In this document: positions 1-9,328 of the stretch, piece by piece
Layout: the number at the start of each line of letters is the position of its first letter
How positions within the stretch are numbered: the first letter of the stretch is position 1
Assembly (NCBI RefSeq): GCF_003399445.1
Contig: NZ_QUQO01000001.1
Span: 2,787,001 to 2,851,000 of the forward strand
Direction of reading: 5' to 3'
DNA from: Parvularcula marina
GTDB lineage: Bacteria; Pseudomonadota; Alphaproteobacteria; Caulobacterales; Parvularculaceae
DNA length: 64,000 bases
Made by a program: the position numbers and the translations under genes
The notes under the pieces: model-generated
Told to the model about the DNA's origin: nothing
Databases searched by the model: none
Seen by the model: only the letters and a program-made list of their open reading frames with translations

Positions 1-1087
1 CCGCGCCAACTTCCGATCGCCCTGTGCGGTTCGCTTCTGGAATGAAGACGGCATTTCCGTCAACGTCATATTCTGCGATCCGGGTGACGAAGTCGTTGAA
101 ATAAATATCCGGCGCCAGGAAATCGAGCGAGGGCGCTGCTGCCTGCCAGACTGCAAAGAGATGGGGCAGGGGCCCGCCGCTGGGGTAACCGCCGGGCGAG
201 GTGTCTGGCCTTGCGAGTGCGGCATTGACATAGACCGGCAGGTCATAGGCATCGAGGCCCGCAGCCGTCACATGTTCAACAAAACGGCCAAGATGCCAGG
301 CGGTGAATATCTCTTCCGCTTCCGGAGAATTACCGAACACTTCTTGCCAGCTTCCGCTCTCTGCGCTGCCTGTCGCCTGCCAAAGTGACATTAGGTGCTC
401 CCCGGCATCGCCTGCTTCAAGACGCGCCATCAATTCGGCAGGAACATCTGCCTGCCAGTCCTCTTCCGCCGGCGCGGAATGATCGCGGGCTTCGGGGATC
501 ATGCCGACCTCGTTCTCGACCTGCACCATGATGACGGTCCGCTGGCGCCGATCCGTCTCAGCGAGATGCGCCATCAGCGCCCGGAAGGCGTGGGCATCGG
601 CATCGCGGATCGCCTCATCATGCGGGCTAAAAATATCCTGGGGTGTGCCGTCTTTCGTGCGAACACGGAAAAAGCGGCCGTCATCCTGCTTGCCCCATTC
701 GGGCACATAGGTGGACATCGAGTTCTTCCACGTTCCGAACCACAGAAGGACCAGCCTTATATCCTCACGCCGCGCCCGCGTGATCAGCTGGTCGAGGACG
801 GTGAAATCATAAACCCCTTCTTCAGGTTCGATCAGTTCCCAATAGACCGGCGCAAGGATCGTATTGATGTGGAGCGCGTCGAACGTCTCCCAATGCGGCT
901 CGAGATAGGAAAGGTCAGAGGCGGAGGAATTCCCCAGCTCCCCGCCGAGCATCAGGTAAGGCTCGCCATCCACCATGAACTGAACGGCGTCTCCCTGTGA
1001 GCGAAGCGATGGGGCAGGCGTTTGCGCAAGCGCCCCTGTCATCAAGGGGAGGAGGCAAAGGAGGGCGGTCATCAGGCTGGTTTTCAT
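1..1087 (-). CDS. GH35-like beta-galactosidase (DUF5597 type), 3' end cut by window
   Basis: Reading leftwards from the ATG at 1085-1087, the frame stays open to the window edge (362 codons), so the C-terminus is missing. The first 22 residues are a Sec signal peptide ending in an Ala-Leu-Ala-Gln context, so the enzyme is probably periplasmic or secreted. The body looks like a family 35 TIM barrel: an early GGE(L)GN stretch, a YWELIEPEEG segment and VQVENEVG near residue 190, where Glu193 matches the family acid/base residue. Such enzymes remove terminal beta-galactosides from oligo- or polysaccharides. It diverges from the arsR gene across about 85 nt. The GH67 gene further right suggests plant or algal polysaccharide use. 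Substrate is inferred only; family 42 is a less likely alternative. Confidence 0.8.
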   Translation of the reverse strand, partial: MKTSLMTALLCLLPLMTGALAQTPAPSLRSQGDAVQFMVDGEPYLMLGGELGNSSASDLSYLEPHWETFDALHINTILAPVYWELIEPEEGVYDFTVLDQLITRARREDIRLVLLWFGTWKNSMSTYVPEWGKQDDGRFFRVRTKDGTPQDIFSPHDEAIRDADAHAFRALMAHLAETDRRQRTVIMVQVENEVGMIPEARDHSAPAEEDWQADVPAELMARLEAGDAGEHLMSLWQATGSAESGSWQEVFGNSPEAEEIFTAWHLGRFVEHVTAAGLDAYDLPVYVNAALARPDTSPGGYPSGGPLPHLFAVWQAAAPSLDFLAPDIYFNDFVTRIAEYDVDGNAVFIPEANRTGRSEVGA

Positions 1088-1095
1088 GACGGCTT

Positions 1096-1113
1096 GTTAG
1101 CGCAATCACTAAC
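1096..1113. promoter_or_regulatory. Imperfect inverted repeat upstream of the GH35-like gene
   Basis: GTTAG and CTAAC arms flank an 8-nt spacer, ending 9 nt before the glycosidase start codon. The left part, TGTTAGCGC, matches half of the TGTTAGCGCTAACA type of site used by LacI-family sugar regulators, but the right half is displaced. It could be a degenerate operator; this is weak evidence. Confidence 0.25.
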
Positions 1114-1154
1114 GGACGGCCATGGCTCACGGGGCGCTTGACGGCGGCTCATAA

Positions 1155-1174
1155 ATGTAGCAATGTAACTACAT
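1155..1174. promoter_or_regulatory. Probable ArsR-family autoregulatory operator
   Basis: ATGTAG and CTACAT form an inverted repeat with an 8-nt spacer. The right arm overlaps the arsR start codon at 1173. ArsR-family repressors usually bind such 12-2-12-like repeats at their own promoter, so this is probably the autoregulatory site. The position also implies a very short or absent 5' leader. Confidence 0.5.
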
Positions 1175-1514
1175 GACTACTAATGAAGCCATGGATCTTG
1201 TTTTTCACGCGCTCGCCCATGAAACGCGGCGCGAGATGCTGGACCATGTCAAAACCGCCCCTGGCCAGACGGTCGGCAAACTCGCGGCCCATTTCGATGT
1301 CAGCCGCATCACCATCCTCAACCACCTCAAAGTACTGGAGGAGGCGGGTCTGATCATCAGTGAAAAAGACGGCCGGTCGCGTCGGCTCTATCTCAATCTA
1401 GTGCCCATACAGATGATTTATGACCGCTGGACGGATGAATATAGCGGATATTGGGCGGGGCGACTGACATCCATCAAATATGCGGCGGAAAAGGCCGCCA
1501 AGGAGAGAGACTGA
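1173..1514 (+). CDS. ArsR-family winged-helix transcriptional regulator
   Basis: This 113-residue protein is almost entirely one winged-helix domain: helix-turn-helix residues about 35-60 (VGKLAAHFDVSRITILNHLKVL), then a wing ending EKDGRSRRLYLN. No cysteine pair typical of metal-sensing ArsR proteins is visible, which fits the ArsR subgroup paired with SRPBCC/AHSA1 genes. The next gene starts 3 nt after its stop, so the two are co-transcribed. It presumably represses its own operon through the repeat overlapping its start codon. The ligand is unknown. Confidence 0.85.
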   Translation: MTTNEAMDLVFHALAHETRREMLDHVKTAPGQTVGKLAAHFDVSRITILNHLKVLEEAGLIISEKDGRSRRLYLNLVPIQMIYDRWTDEYSGYWAGRLTSIKYAAEKAAKERD

Positions 1515-1516
1515 AA

Positions 1517-2059
1517 ATGAGCGGCAATAATGAGGCTGAAAAGGCCGTCTACAAAGTGTTGATCAATGCACCGATCGACAAGGTGTGGTCGGAGCTGGTG
1601 AAGACGGACGAAGTGCTTCCGTTCTTCTTCGGGGCGGTGTGTCGGACAGAAGAGGGCCTGACCGTGGGGCAGCCGATGGCGATGGAAACGCCGAACGGGA
1701 AATACCGCAGTGTCGTTGGCAAGGTGCTCGAATTCACCCCGCCGCATCGCTATTCGCACACGCTGAAATTCACCAATTTCGAGGATGCGCCGTGTACGAT
1801 TGTCTATGACCTCAAAGAAGTTGAGGGCGGGGTTGAATTCACGCTTACGACCCTTGGGGCCATTCCTGGATCGAAAACGGCAAAGAGCATGGCGCAGGGC
1901 GGCAAGTTCATTGTCGAGACGTTCAAGTCAGTCGTCGAGACGGGCAAGCCCTCCTTCGGCACACGCATGATGCTCGGCATGATGGGAATGATGGGGCCGT
2001 TCACGCCCAAGGTTTGCCTGACCGAGAACTGGACCTTCGATAACATCTCAAAGCTTTGA
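1517..2059 (+). CDS. SRPBCC / AHSA1-family protein
   Basis: This 180-residue protein starts at the ATG 3 nt after the arsR stop; a longer upstream frame overlaps arsR and was not used. It shows the START/Bet v1-like pattern: an opening strand ending INAPIDKVWSEL, a middle strand VLEFTPPHRYSHTLKF, and a C-terminal helix with FKSVVETG. Family members bind hydrophobic ligands or resemble the Aha1 C-terminal domain. An ArsR-SRPBCC pair is a recurrent bacterial arrangement. A Met/Gly-rich segment near residue 155 (MMLGMMGMMG) is unusual. The biochemical role is unknown. Confidence 0.8.
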   Translation: MSGNNEAEKAVYKVLINAPIDKVWSELVKTDEVLPFFFGAVCRTEEGLTVGQPMAMETPNGKYRSVVGKVLEFTPPHRYSHTLKFTNFEDAPCTIVYDLKEVEGGVEFTLTTLGAIPGSKTAKSMAQGGKFIVETFKSVVETGKPSFGTRMMLGMMGMMGPFTPKVCLTENWTFDNISKL

Positions 2060-2077
2060 TCATCAGGAGAGGGACAA

Positions 2078-2632
2078 ATGGCAACACCGGAAGAACAACT
2101 TGCAACCATGCTCAAGAACCTGCCGGAGAAAACCGGCAAGAAGCTGGAGGAGTGGAAGAAACTCCTTGCAGGGAAGGGGTTTGAGAAACATGGCGAGATC
2201 GTCAAATACCTCAAATCCGAGCACGATGTCGGGCATGGCTTTGCCAATCTGATTGCCGCCAAAACCCTTGAGGGAGAGAGCAGCGGGGGAGGGGACGCTG
2301 ATCTCGTCGAAGCGCAATATGCCGGGCCAAAGGCGGCGCTCCGTCCGCTCCATGACGAGATCGTCAAATTCGCAAAAAGCCTTGGCGGGGATGTCGAGAT
2401 CGCACCGAAGAAGACTTCCGTCAGCCTGCGGCGTAAAAAGCAGTTCGCGCTGATCACTCCGGCAACGAAAACGCGAATCGACCTCGGGCTGGCGCTGAAA
2501 GGGGACGACCCGACAGACCGGCTGGAAACCTATAACGCGATGTGCAGTCACCGCGTCCGGCTCGAAAGCGCGGCTGACTTCGATGAGGAAGTGAAGGCCT
2601 GGATGAAGGAAGCTTATTCCCGCGCGGGCTAG
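2078..2632 (+). CDS. DUF4287 / DUF5655 domain protein
   Basis: A 184-residue soluble protein with two short domains. The N-terminal half (about residues 5-65, [21 protein letters not shown] then [12 protein letters not shown]) matches DUF4287. The C-terminal half (about 85-180, with [14 protein letters not shown] and [12 protein letters not shown]) matches DUF5655. The combination is common in bacteria but has no assigned function. It lies 19 nt after the SRPBCC gene and probably belongs to the arsR operon. Its 3' end overlaps the convergent GMC oxidoreductase gene by 4 nt. Confidence 0.8.
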   Translation: MATPEEQLATMLKNLPEKTGKKLEEWKKLLAGKGFEKHGEIVKYLKSEHDVGHGFANLIAAKTLEGESSGGGDADLVEAQYAGPKAALRPLHDEIVKFAKSLGGDVEIAPKKTSVSLRRKKQFALITPATKTRIDLGLALKGDDPTDRLETYNAMCSHRVRLESAADFDEEVKAWMKEAYSRAG

Positions 2633-4227
2633 ATCCGTCCCCGGATGAGGTCCGCGGCCCGCTCGGCGATCATGATCGTCGGCGCATTGGTGTTTCCGCC
2701 GACGATGCGCGGCATGACGGAGGCATCAATGACGCGTAAGCCCTCGACGCCGCGCACCTTCAAGTCAGGCGTCAGAACGGCATCAGGATTGTCCTTCGCC
2801 CCCATCCGGCAAGTGCCGACAGGGTGATAGACGGTCTCGGACGTCTCCATGATCAGGGCGTCAAGTTCGTCCGGTTTCGATGGGTCGGGTTCTGACTGTT
2901 TCAGTTTTGGCCCGTGTTTCTGTAAGGACGGTGCGGCGTTGATCCTGAGACAGTGCTTCACCCCTTCGCGCATTCTGGGCAGGTCTTCAGGCGCGGAGAG
3001 GTATTGCGGGTCTATAAGGGGCGGCGCCCCCGGATCGGGCGAGACGAGGCGGAGGCTGCCGCGGCTATCCGGATAGAGAAGGCAGACATGATAGGTGTAG
3101 CCATGACCGAAGGCGAATTTTCGTCCGTGATCGACGAGAATTCCCGGCAGGAAATGGATCTGCAGATCCGGCGGGTGCGTATAGGCCGATGATTTCAGGA
3201 AGCCGCCGCCCTCAGCAATATTGGTGGACAGCATGCCTCGCCGCCCGAAAAGATAGCGGAACGGTTCCGGGATAGAGCGCGCGGCGAAGCCGAATGACAG
3301 CCCGTAGGAGGTCGTGCTTTTCGTCTCATAGGTCAGGTGCGCATCAAGATGGTCCTGCAGATTGGCGCCGACACCGGAAAGGTCCGCATGGACATCAATC
3401 CCCATCTCCTGAAGATGCGCACCGGGCCCGATGCCTGAGAGCATGAGGATCTGCGGAGAGCCGATCGTCCCGGCGCAGAGCAGGATTTCCGCTTCCGCCC
3501 GCGCGCTGAATGCGCTGCCGTCTTTGAGATACTCAACCGCGACCGCCCGGCCTTCCTCGATCCGCAGGCGCTGGACGGCGGCGCCGGTGATGATTTCCAG
3601 ATTTGGCCGCGCCCGCACTTCGTCAGAGAGATAGCCTTTTGCGGTACTGCATCGCTGCCCGCCGCGCTGGGTCACCTGATAAAGACCCAGCCCTTCACGG
3701 GATGGCCCGTTGAAATCATCCGTATGGGGCAACTGGCTTTCCCGTCCCGCCTGAAGGTAATCCTTCGTCAGCGGATTAACGTGGCGCAGCTCAGAAACGC
3801 CCAAGGGTCCGCCGGTGCCGTGCCATACATCCTCGCCGCGTTCATTATCCTCGCCGCGTTTGAAATAGGGCAGGCAGTCATCCCACGACCAGCCGGCCGC
3901 GCCCATCTCGGCCCAGCCGTCATAATCCTCAGCCGCCCCGCGGATATAACACATGGCATTGACCGAGCTTGAGCCGCCAAGCGTCTTCCCCCTCGGCCAG
4001 AAGAGGGATCGACCGCCGAGCCCGGCCTGCGGTGCGGTGTAATACTCCGCCATGATCTTCTTCTGCCGGGCAAGCAGCGCCAGTCCGAAGGGAATATGGA
4101 TCAACGGATTTTTGTCCGGCGGACCCGCCTCGAGCAGCAGGACTTTCGTCTGCGCATCTTCAGTCAGGCGGCTGGCAAGAACGGCGCCTGCCGACCCGCC
4201 ACCGACAATCACATAACTCACGGTCAT
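2629..4227 (-). CDS. GMC-family FAD-dependent oxidoreductase (choline dehydrogenase-like)
   Basis: At 532 residues it has the usual GMC length. The N-terminus carries the FAD-binding dinucleotide fold ([16 protein letters not shown], residues 6-21). The first GMC signature lies near residues 78-101 ([14 protein letters not shown]) and the second near 255-270 ([16 protein letters not shown]). The C-terminal catalytic region has [10 protein letters not shown] and a final G-N-T-NAPT segment. Family members oxidise primary alcohols such as choline, glucose or polyethylene glycol; the substrate here is not determinable and no betaine genes are adjacent. It is cytoplasmic, with no signal peptide. 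It lies divergent from the MFS transporter. Confidence 0.9.
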   Translation of the reverse strand: MTVSYVIVGGGSAGAVLASRLTEDAQTKVLLLEAGPPDKNPLIHIPFGLALLARQKKIMAEYYTAPQAGLGGRSLFWPRGKTLGGSSSVNAMCYIRGAAEDYDGWAEMGAAGWSWDDCLPYFKRGEDNERGEDVWHGTGGPLGVSELRHVNPLTKDYLQAGRESQLPHTDDFNGPSREGLGLYQVTQRGGQRCSTAKGYLSDEVRARPNLEIITGAAVQRLRIEEGRAVAVEYLKDGSAFSARAEAEILLCAGTIGSPQILMLSGIGPGAHLQEMGIDVHADLSGVGANLQDHLDAHLTYETKSTTSYGLSFGFAARSIPEPFRYLFGRRGMLSTNIAEGGGFLKSSAYTHPPDLQIHFLPGILVDHGRKFAFGHGYTYHVCLLYPDSRGSLRLVSPDPGAPPLIDPQYLSAPEDLPRMREGVKHCLRINAAPSLQKHGPKLKQSEPDPSKPDELDALIMETSETVYHPVGTCRMGAKDNPDAVLTPDLKVRGVEGLRVIDASVMPRIVGGNTNAPTIMIAERAADLIRGRI

Positions 4228-4383
4228 GGAATGGATGCTAGGCTGCGTTCATGATCAGTAAAAGGCCTGTCCGCACGGTGCCGGCCAGTCTCGATTTTTG
4301 ATCCGGCGTGTTGTGCCACCACACTTGCCGAAACAGCATAATCCGATAAGGGACACGTCCCGAAACGGGGGAGTTTCATTTCC

Positions 4384-5613
4384 ATGACATCACCGGGATT
4401 TGTCAGACTGGCGATCATCCTCGGCCTGCTCTGTCTGATCGGGCCGTTCTCGATCGACATGTATCTGCCGGCATTCCCGGCCATCGTTGCGGACCTCGGG
4501 GTGTCGGACAAGACCGCCCAGATCACGCTGATGTCCTATTTTCTCTCCTTCGGGGTCTGCCAGATGATCTATGGCCCGGCCGCGGATATGTATGGGCGAA
4601 GGCCGCCCATGTTTGTGGGCTTGGGGATTTTCATTGTCGCTTCGATCGGCTGCGCATTGGCGCCGAATGTCGAAACGCTGATCGCCTTCCGCGCGCTGCA
4701 GGGGGCAGGGGCGGCGGCCGTGATGGTCATCCCTCGGGCGATCATCCGTGACCTTTATACGGGGACGGCCGCGACACGTCTGATGTCGCTCATCATGCTG
4801 GTGATCTCGGTCTCGCCCATGCTCGCGCCTCTCGCTGGGTCAGCTCTGATCATCCCCTTTGGTTGGCGCTCGGTCTTCTATGCCGTGATCGTGGCGAGCG
4901 GGCTCAGCCTGTTCCTGATCAAGACCCAGCTGCCCGAAACTCTGCCGCCGGAAAAGCGGATGCGGATTGCCATCGGGCCGATGCTTGAGGGCTACGGTAC
5001 GCTGATGAAGGACTGGATCTTTCTTGGCCTCACGGCGATTGGCGGCTTTGGCATGTCGAGCTTCTTTGCCTTTCTATCGGGCGCAAGCTTTGTCTATCAG
5101 GAGCATTACGGGATGAACTCGACCCAGTTCAGCCTCGCTTTTGCGTTCAATGCCTTTGGCTTCTTTGCGATGTCACAGCTCGCGGGCCGGATCGGCGAGC
5201 GCTATGGCCTGATCCGTATGGTGACGGTCTCAACCGCCGGGTACAGCGCGGTGATGATCCTGCTGACGCTGCTCGTCGTGATCGGCATCGACAGCCTGCC
5301 GGTCGTGATGGGGCTTCTCTTTGTCTCGTTTGCCTTCCTCGGCCTTGTCCTGCCGACCTCGATGGTTCTGGCGCTGGAGACCAAGGCGGAGCTGGCGGGC
5401 AGTGCCTCGGCGCTCGGTGGAACACTGCAGATGCTGCTGGGGGTTGCCTCCATGGCGGCGGTCGCGATCTTCTTTGACGGGACGATCCGGCCGATGGTGG
5501 TCGGCATGGGCGTCTGTGCCGCGCTCGCCATGCTCGCAGCGCTCCTCACTTTGCCGAAAGTCGCAGAGCCTGCGCACAATCTTGAGGAAACCGGGCCCGC
5601 CCCGGCGGCATGA
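4384..5613 (+). CDS. Bcr/CflA-type MFS multidrug exporter
   Basis: A 409-residue, 12-helix inner-membrane transporter. The N-terminal helix is followed by the Bcr/CflA-like DMYLPAFPAIVADLG loop; the MFS motif A region is GPAADMYGRRPP near residue 65. It then has alternating hydrophobic helices and an EKRMRI cytoplasmic linker between helices 6 and 7. Family members extrude drugs such as bicyclomycin or chloramphenicol by proton antiport; the substrate here is unknown. It ends immediately before the convergent lipB stop, with no spacer. Confidence 0.9.
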   Translation: MTSPGFVRLAIILGLLCLIGPFSIDMYLPAFPAIVADLGVSDKTAQITLMSYFLSFGVCQMIYGPAADMYGRRPPMFVGLGIFIVASIGCALAPNVETLIAFRALQGAGAAAVMVIPRAIIRDLYTGTAATRLMSLIMLVISVSPMLAPLAGSALIIPFGWRSVFYAVIVASGLSLFLIKTQLPETLPPEKRMRIAIGPMLEGYGTLMKDWIFLGLTAIGGFGMSSFFAFLSGASFVYQEHYGMNSTQFSLAFAFNAFGFFAMSQLAGRIGERYGLIRMVTVSTAGYSAVMILLTLLVVIGIDSLPVVMGLLFVSFAFLGLVLPTSMVLALETKAELAGSASALGGTLQMLLGVASMAAVAIFFDGTIRPMVVGMGVCAALAMLAALLTLPKVAEPAHNLEETGPAPAA

Positions 5614-6336
5614 TCAGCCCTCAATCCAGCGCTGATCCGCAATCGGCTGGAGCGGCCCGAAGATCTCGCCAAAGGAAGCGATGAGGGCGTCATCGACCTC
5701 ATCCATGGTCACGGGCAGGCCAAGATCGACAAGGCTCGTCACCCCGAATTGCGGATCATCGATCCCGCAAGGGGTGATGCCGCTGAAATGTTCAAGCGTC
5801 GGTTCGACATTGAGCGCAATGCCGTGAAACGTGACCCAGCGGCGGATGCGTACGCCGATCGCGGCAATCTTGTCTTCTCGCGGGGCGCCGGGCCTTGTTC
5901 TGTCGACCCACACACCGACTCGGCCGTCGCGGATCGCGCCCTCGACATTGAAGCGGAAGAGGGCGCCGATGATCCAGGCCTCAAGATCGGCGACATAGCG
6001 GCGGACATCCTGCTGGCGGCGCTTGAGGTCGAGCATGACATAGGCAACCCGCTGGCCGGGGCCATGATAGGTGTACTGACCGCCGCGCGGGGTCTTGAAA
6101 ACCTCGAACCGCTCCGGCTCGCGCAGATCCGCCTCCTTCGCCGTCGTCCCGGCGGTATAGAGCGGCGGATGCTCAAGGAACCAGACGCGCTCAGGCCCTG
6201 ACCCTGTGAGGATGTCCTCAACCGCCCGGTCCATCGCTACCATGGCCTGCGGATAGGGAATGGGCGCTGTCGTGACCGTCAGGGCCACGGGTTCATCAAG
6301 GTAATTGACGCCGCGAGGCGCGAGAATCTCTGTCAT
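5614..6336 (-). CDS. lipB: Octanoyl-[acyl carrier protein]-protein N-octanoyltransferase LipB
   Basis: LipB moves octanoate from acyl carrier protein to lipoyl domains, the first step of de novo lipoate attachment in the cytoplasm. The protein has the family's landmarks: [12 protein letters not shown] in the substrate pocket, the catalytic lysine in [17 protein letters not shown]-like TFHGIALNV, and the catalytic cysteine in ITPCGI. The ATG at 6334-6336 gives 240 residues; a TTG three codons upstream is possible. No lipA is visible nearby. Confidence 0.93.
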   Translation of the reverse strand: MTEILAPRGVNYLDEPVALTVTTAPIPYPQAMVAMDRAVEDILTGSGPERVWFLEHPPLYTAGTTAKEADLREPERFEVFKTPRGGQYTYHGPGQRVAYVMLDLKRRQQDVRRYVADLEAWIIGALFRFNVEGAIRDGRVGVWVDRTRPGAPREDKIAAIGVRIRRWVTFHGIALNVEPTLEHFSGITPCGIDDPQFGVTSLVDLGLPVTMDEVDDALIASFGEIFGPLQPIADQRWIEG

Positions 6337-6456
6337 CAGGGGCAAATAGGGGAGAAGGACGATTTCACCAAGATTTTCGCTTCACAAGCCGGGTGGGGAC
6401 TGCTATTCGCCCCCGCTCCGGCGCGGAAATCCTCGCGCATCAACGGAAAATCACGT

Positions 6457-6541
6457 GCGGTCGTGGCGGAACTGGTAGACGCGCAGCGTTGAGGTCGCTG
6501 TGGAGCAATCCGTGGAGGTTCGAGTCCTCTCGACCGCACCA
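6457..6541 (+). tRNA. tRNA-Leu (anticodon GAG)
   Basis: A complete 85-nt class II tRNA including CCA. The acceptor stem GCGGTCG pairs with CGACCGC, the anticodon stem CAGCG/CGCTG encloses loop TTGAGGT (anticodon GAG), a long variable arm follows and the T-loop is GTTCGAGTC. The long variable arm and GAG anticodon identify leucine. Confidence 0.95.
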
Positions 6542-6629
6542 TTTTCTCTCCAAACTTATCTCCCCTCAGATCTGATGCTTTAAGCTTGCCTTACTGGCGA
6601 GTGTTCGGGCGACTTGTGGAGAGCCCTTT

Positions 6630-6643
6630 TGATAGCGCTCTCA
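6630..6643. promoter_or_regulatory. LacI-family-type operator upstream of alpha-glucuronidase
   Basis: TGATAGCGCTCTCA is a near-palindrome centred on GCGC, one base away from TGATAGCGCTATCA. Sites of this form bind LacI-family regulators of xylose, xylan and hexuronate genes in Proteobacteria. It lies 46 nt upstream of the chosen GH67 start codon, a normal repressor position, and supports that start over the upstream alternative. Confidence 0.5.
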
Positions 6644-6688
6644 TTCTGGCAAAAGACCGGAAACAAGAAACAGATCAGAGGAGAGGAC

Positions 6689-8875
6689 ATGCCAGATCGT
6701 ATCGGCACGAACCGGGTTTCCCGCGGAACTGGGGCTATTCGCGGGCTCATTATGGCGGTGTTCCTGCTGCTCAATTTCGTCGGCATGGGCGCGCGCGCCG
6801 AGGACGGCTACTGGCTGTGGCTGCGCTATGATGAGCTGCCGCAGGAGATGCGCTCGCAATATCGCGGCCAGTTACGGCAAATCGTTCTGGAGACGGAAGA
6901 GACACCAACTGTTTCCGTCGCGGCCCGTGAGTTGTCCGATGGCCTGTCCGGCCTGCTTGGCCGCAATGTGCCGGTGTCAGATGAAGGCGCGCGCGGCGCT
7001 ATCCTGCTGGTCACAGGGGAGGCGGCTTCTCTTTATGATCTTGATCTGAGCGATTTGGGAGAAGACGGCTATCTTCTTCGTACCCTGACCGATGGCCGCC
7101 GCAAGCTGACGGTCATCGCTGCAAATGAGGATGACGGGCTTCTTTACGGGGTGTTTCATCTGTTGCGGCTGGTCCAGACCGGTGAGGATATTAGTGATCT
7201 GAATATCACCTCCGTGCCGCGGATCGATATCCGGGTGCTCAATCACTGGGACAATCTCGACCGCACGGTGGAGCGCGGCTATGCGGGTCAATCGATCTGG
7301 GACTGGCATAAGCTGCCAGATTACATTGATCCGCGTTACACGGATTATGCGCGGGCCAATGCCTCAATCGGCATCAACGGCACGGTGCTCACCAATGTGA
7401 ATGCCAATGCGACGGTCCTGACGCCGCCCTATATCGAAAAGGTGGCTGCCGTTGCGGACACGATGCGGCCTTACGGCATTCAGGTCTACCTCACTGCTCG
7501 GTTCTCCGCACCAATCGAGATTGGGGGGCTGGAGACGGCGGACCCGGCTGATCCTGCGGTTCAGGCCTGGTGGGCCGGGAAAGCGGATGAAATCTATCGC
7601 AAAATTCCGGATTTCGGCGGGTTCCTCGTCAAGGCCGATTCAGAAGGCCAGCCGGGCCCACATACATATCATCGGACGCATGCGGAGGGCGCAAACATGC
7701 TCGCCGATGCAGTTGCCCCCCATGGCGGAGTCGTGATGTGGCGGGCCTTTGTCTATTCGGAGAACAACCCGGTCGACCGGCATATGCAGGCCTATGACCA
7801 GTTCGTGCCGCTCGACGGCAAGTTCCGGTCGAATGTCATTATCCAGACGAAAAACGGCGCCATCGACTTCCAGCCGCGAGAGCCGTTCCATCCGCTTTTC
7901 GGTGCGATGCCCGAAACGCCGCTCGGCATGGAATTCCAGATCACCAAGGAATACCTGGGGTTTGCGACCCATCTTGCCTATCTTGCGCCGATGTGGAGTG
8001 AGGTCCTTCGCGCGGACACTTTTGTGAAAGGCGAGGGCTCGACTGTCGCGAAGATCATCGACGGCTCGCTGGAAGGGCATGAGATTTCCGCCATGGCCGG
8101 TGTTTCGAATATCGGCAGTGACCGGAACTGGACCGGCTCGCAATTCGATCAGGCGAACTGGTATGCCTTCGGGCGGCTGGCCTGGGATCCGGCGGCGGAG
8201 CCAGCCGAGATCGCAGAAGACTGGGTGCGGATGACCTTCACCGGGGATGATGGCGCGGTCGGCACGATCCTCGGCATGATGATGGAGTCGCGTGAGGCCG
8301 TGGTCAACTATATGACCCCGCTGGGGCTCGGGCATCTGATGGGGACAGGCCATCATTATGGTCCGGCGCCATGGGTGTCGGAGCTGGGGCGACCTGAATG
8401 GAACCCGGTCTATTATCATAAGGCGGATGAAGACGGAATCGGCTTTGATCGGACGAAGTCGGGCAGCAATGCAGTTGCGCAATATAGCGATGCCGTGGCG
8501 GCGGAATTCGCCGATCTTGAGGCGGTGCCGGAGGAATATCTGCTCTGGTTCCACCATGTGTCATGGGACTACGAGATGCCGTCTGGTCGCACGCTCTGGG
8601 AAGAGCTGGTCCATCGCTATACGGAAGGTGTCCGGACTGTTTCGGGTTGGCGCGGGGAGTGGGCGTCACTCGAAGGCAGGATTGATGAGGGCCGGTACCG
8701 GCAGGTGGCTGACTTCCTCCGGGTACAGGAGAAAGAAGCCCGCTGGTGGCGGGATGCCTGCCTTGCCTATTTCATGAGCCTCAATGGCCTTGATCTGCCA
8801 GCGGGATATGCGCCGCCTGCCCGGACGCTCGATGAATATAAGGCGATGGTCTTCCCTTCAGCGCCGGGGAATTGA
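6689..8875 (+). CDS. aguA: GH67 alpha-glucuronidase
   Basis: This 728-residue enzyme removes 4-O-methyl-glucuronic acid from xylo-oligosaccharides during xylan breakdown. It is recognised by the family 67 core: an N-terminal alpha/beta domain (LLYGVFHLLRLV near residue 150), VPRIDIRVLNHWDN opening the barrel, KADSEGQPGPHTYHRTHAEG around residues 312-332, and SWDYEMPSGRTLWEEL near the C-terminus. The ATG at 6689 follows GAGAGGA and is downstream of the operator; an upstream in-frame start at 6614 was rejected. An early hydrophobic stretch ending ARAED is a signal peptide, so it is exported. A LacI-type site upstream suggests induction by xylan sugars. Confidence 0.92.
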   Translation: MPDRIGTNRVSRGTGAIRGLIMAVFLLLNFVGMGARAEDGYWLWLRYDELPQEMRSQYRGQLRQIVLETEETPTVSVAARELSDGLSGLLGRNVPVSDEGARGAILLVTGEAASLYDLDLSDLGEDGYLLRTLTDGRRKLTVIAANEDDGLLYGVFHLLRLVQTGEDISDLNITSVPRIDIRVLNHWDNLDRTVERGYAGQSIWDWHKLPDYIDPRYTDYARANASIGINGTVLTNVNANATVLTPPYIEKVAAVADTMRPYGIQVYLTARFSAPIEIGGLETADPADPAVQAWWAGKADEIYRKIPDFGGFLVKADSEGQPGPHTYHRTHAEGANMLADAVAPHGGVVMWRAFVYSENNPVDRHMQAYDQFVPLDGKFRSNVIIQTKNGAIDFQPREPFHPLFGAMPETPLGMEFQITKEYLGFATHLAYLAPMWSEVLRADTFVKGEGSTVAKIIDGSLEGHEISAMAGVSNIGSDRNWTGSQFDQANWYAFGRLAWDPAAEPAEIAEDWVRMTFTGDDGAVGTILGMMMESREAVVNYMTPLGLGHLMGTGHHYGPAPWVSELGRPEWNPVYYHKADEDGIGFDRTKSGSNAVAQYSDAVAAEFADLEAVPEEYLLWFHHVSWDYEMPSGRTLWEELVHRYTEGVRTVSGWRGEWASLEGRIDEGRYRQVADFLRVQEKEARWWRDACLAYFMSLNGLDLPAGYAPPARTLDEYKAMVFPSAPGN

Positions 8876-8882
8876 GGCGTGA

Positions 8883-9236
8883 CTAGCTGGCCTTGCTGAC
8901 AAACTGGTCATAGGCCTGCAGCGCCTCAACACCGTAGACGACGGAGGGGCCGCCGCCCATCAGGATGGCGACCCCGATGGCTTCGATAAGTTCGTCGCGG
9001 CTCGTGCCCTGTTCGAGAACCGAATGCGCATGATGCGCAATGCACCCATCGCAGCGAAGCGAGATCGCGATAGCGAGCGCAATCAGCTCTTTGGTCTTGA
9101 TGCTGAGGGTTGTGCCTTCCTTGCTGGCGGTTTCCGCCATCAGGCCGGAAAAGGCCGTCATCGTGCCGGGCGATCCTGCCGCTAGCGCCTCCATGCCCTT
9201 GTGCAGATCTTCGGCAATAGATGGGAAGTCCTTCAT
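8883..9236 (-). CDS. Carboxymuconolactone decarboxylase / AhpD-family protein
   Basis: A 117-residue all-helical protein with the AhpD-like redox motif: RCDGCIAHHAHS near residues 56-67 gives the Cys-X2-Cys-X3-His pattern of the peroxidase-supporting branch. KTKELIALAIAISLRC precedes it, as in the family. It probably acts as a small thiol-disulfide or alkylhydroperoxidase-like enzyme in the cytoplasm; true carboxymuconolactone decarboxylase activity is unlikely with this motif and no aromatic-degradation neighbours. It lies downstream of a terminator-like hairpin that separates it from the M1 peptidase gene. Confidence 0.88.
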   Translation of the reverse strand: MKDFPSIAEDLHKGMEALAAGSPGTMTAFSGLMAETASKEGTTLSIKTKELIALAIAISLRCDGCIAHHAHSVLEQGTSRDELIEAIGVAILMGGGPSVVYGVEALQAYDQFVSKAS

Positions 9237-9275
9237 GTCTCTCTCCTTTGCAGGCGCGTGCCCGCATAAATCAAA

Positions 9276-9302
9276 GGGCAGGGCGCGTATGGCGTCCTGC
9301 CC
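9276..9302 (-). terminator. Terminator-like hairpin after the M1 peptidase gene
   Basis: On the minus strand GGGCAGG and CCTGCCC pair around a loop whose inner bases also partly pair, and the stem is followed by TTTGATTTAT. It lies 63 nt past the peptidase stop and upstream of the AhpD-like gene, in position to end peptidase transcripts. The U-tract is imperfect. Confidence 0.5.
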
Positions 9303-9328
9303 CTGAAAGGATAGAGAGTTGTCAATTG

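Noticed and set aside
395-1000. 201-residue plus-strand frame
   Set aside because: Antisense to the GH35-like gene, which has a signal peptide and catalytic glutamate.
8883-9236. True carboxymuconolactone decarboxylase in protocatechuate breakdown
   Set aside because: The Cys-X2-Cys-X3-His motif fits the AhpD-like branch and no aromatic-degradation genes are nearby.
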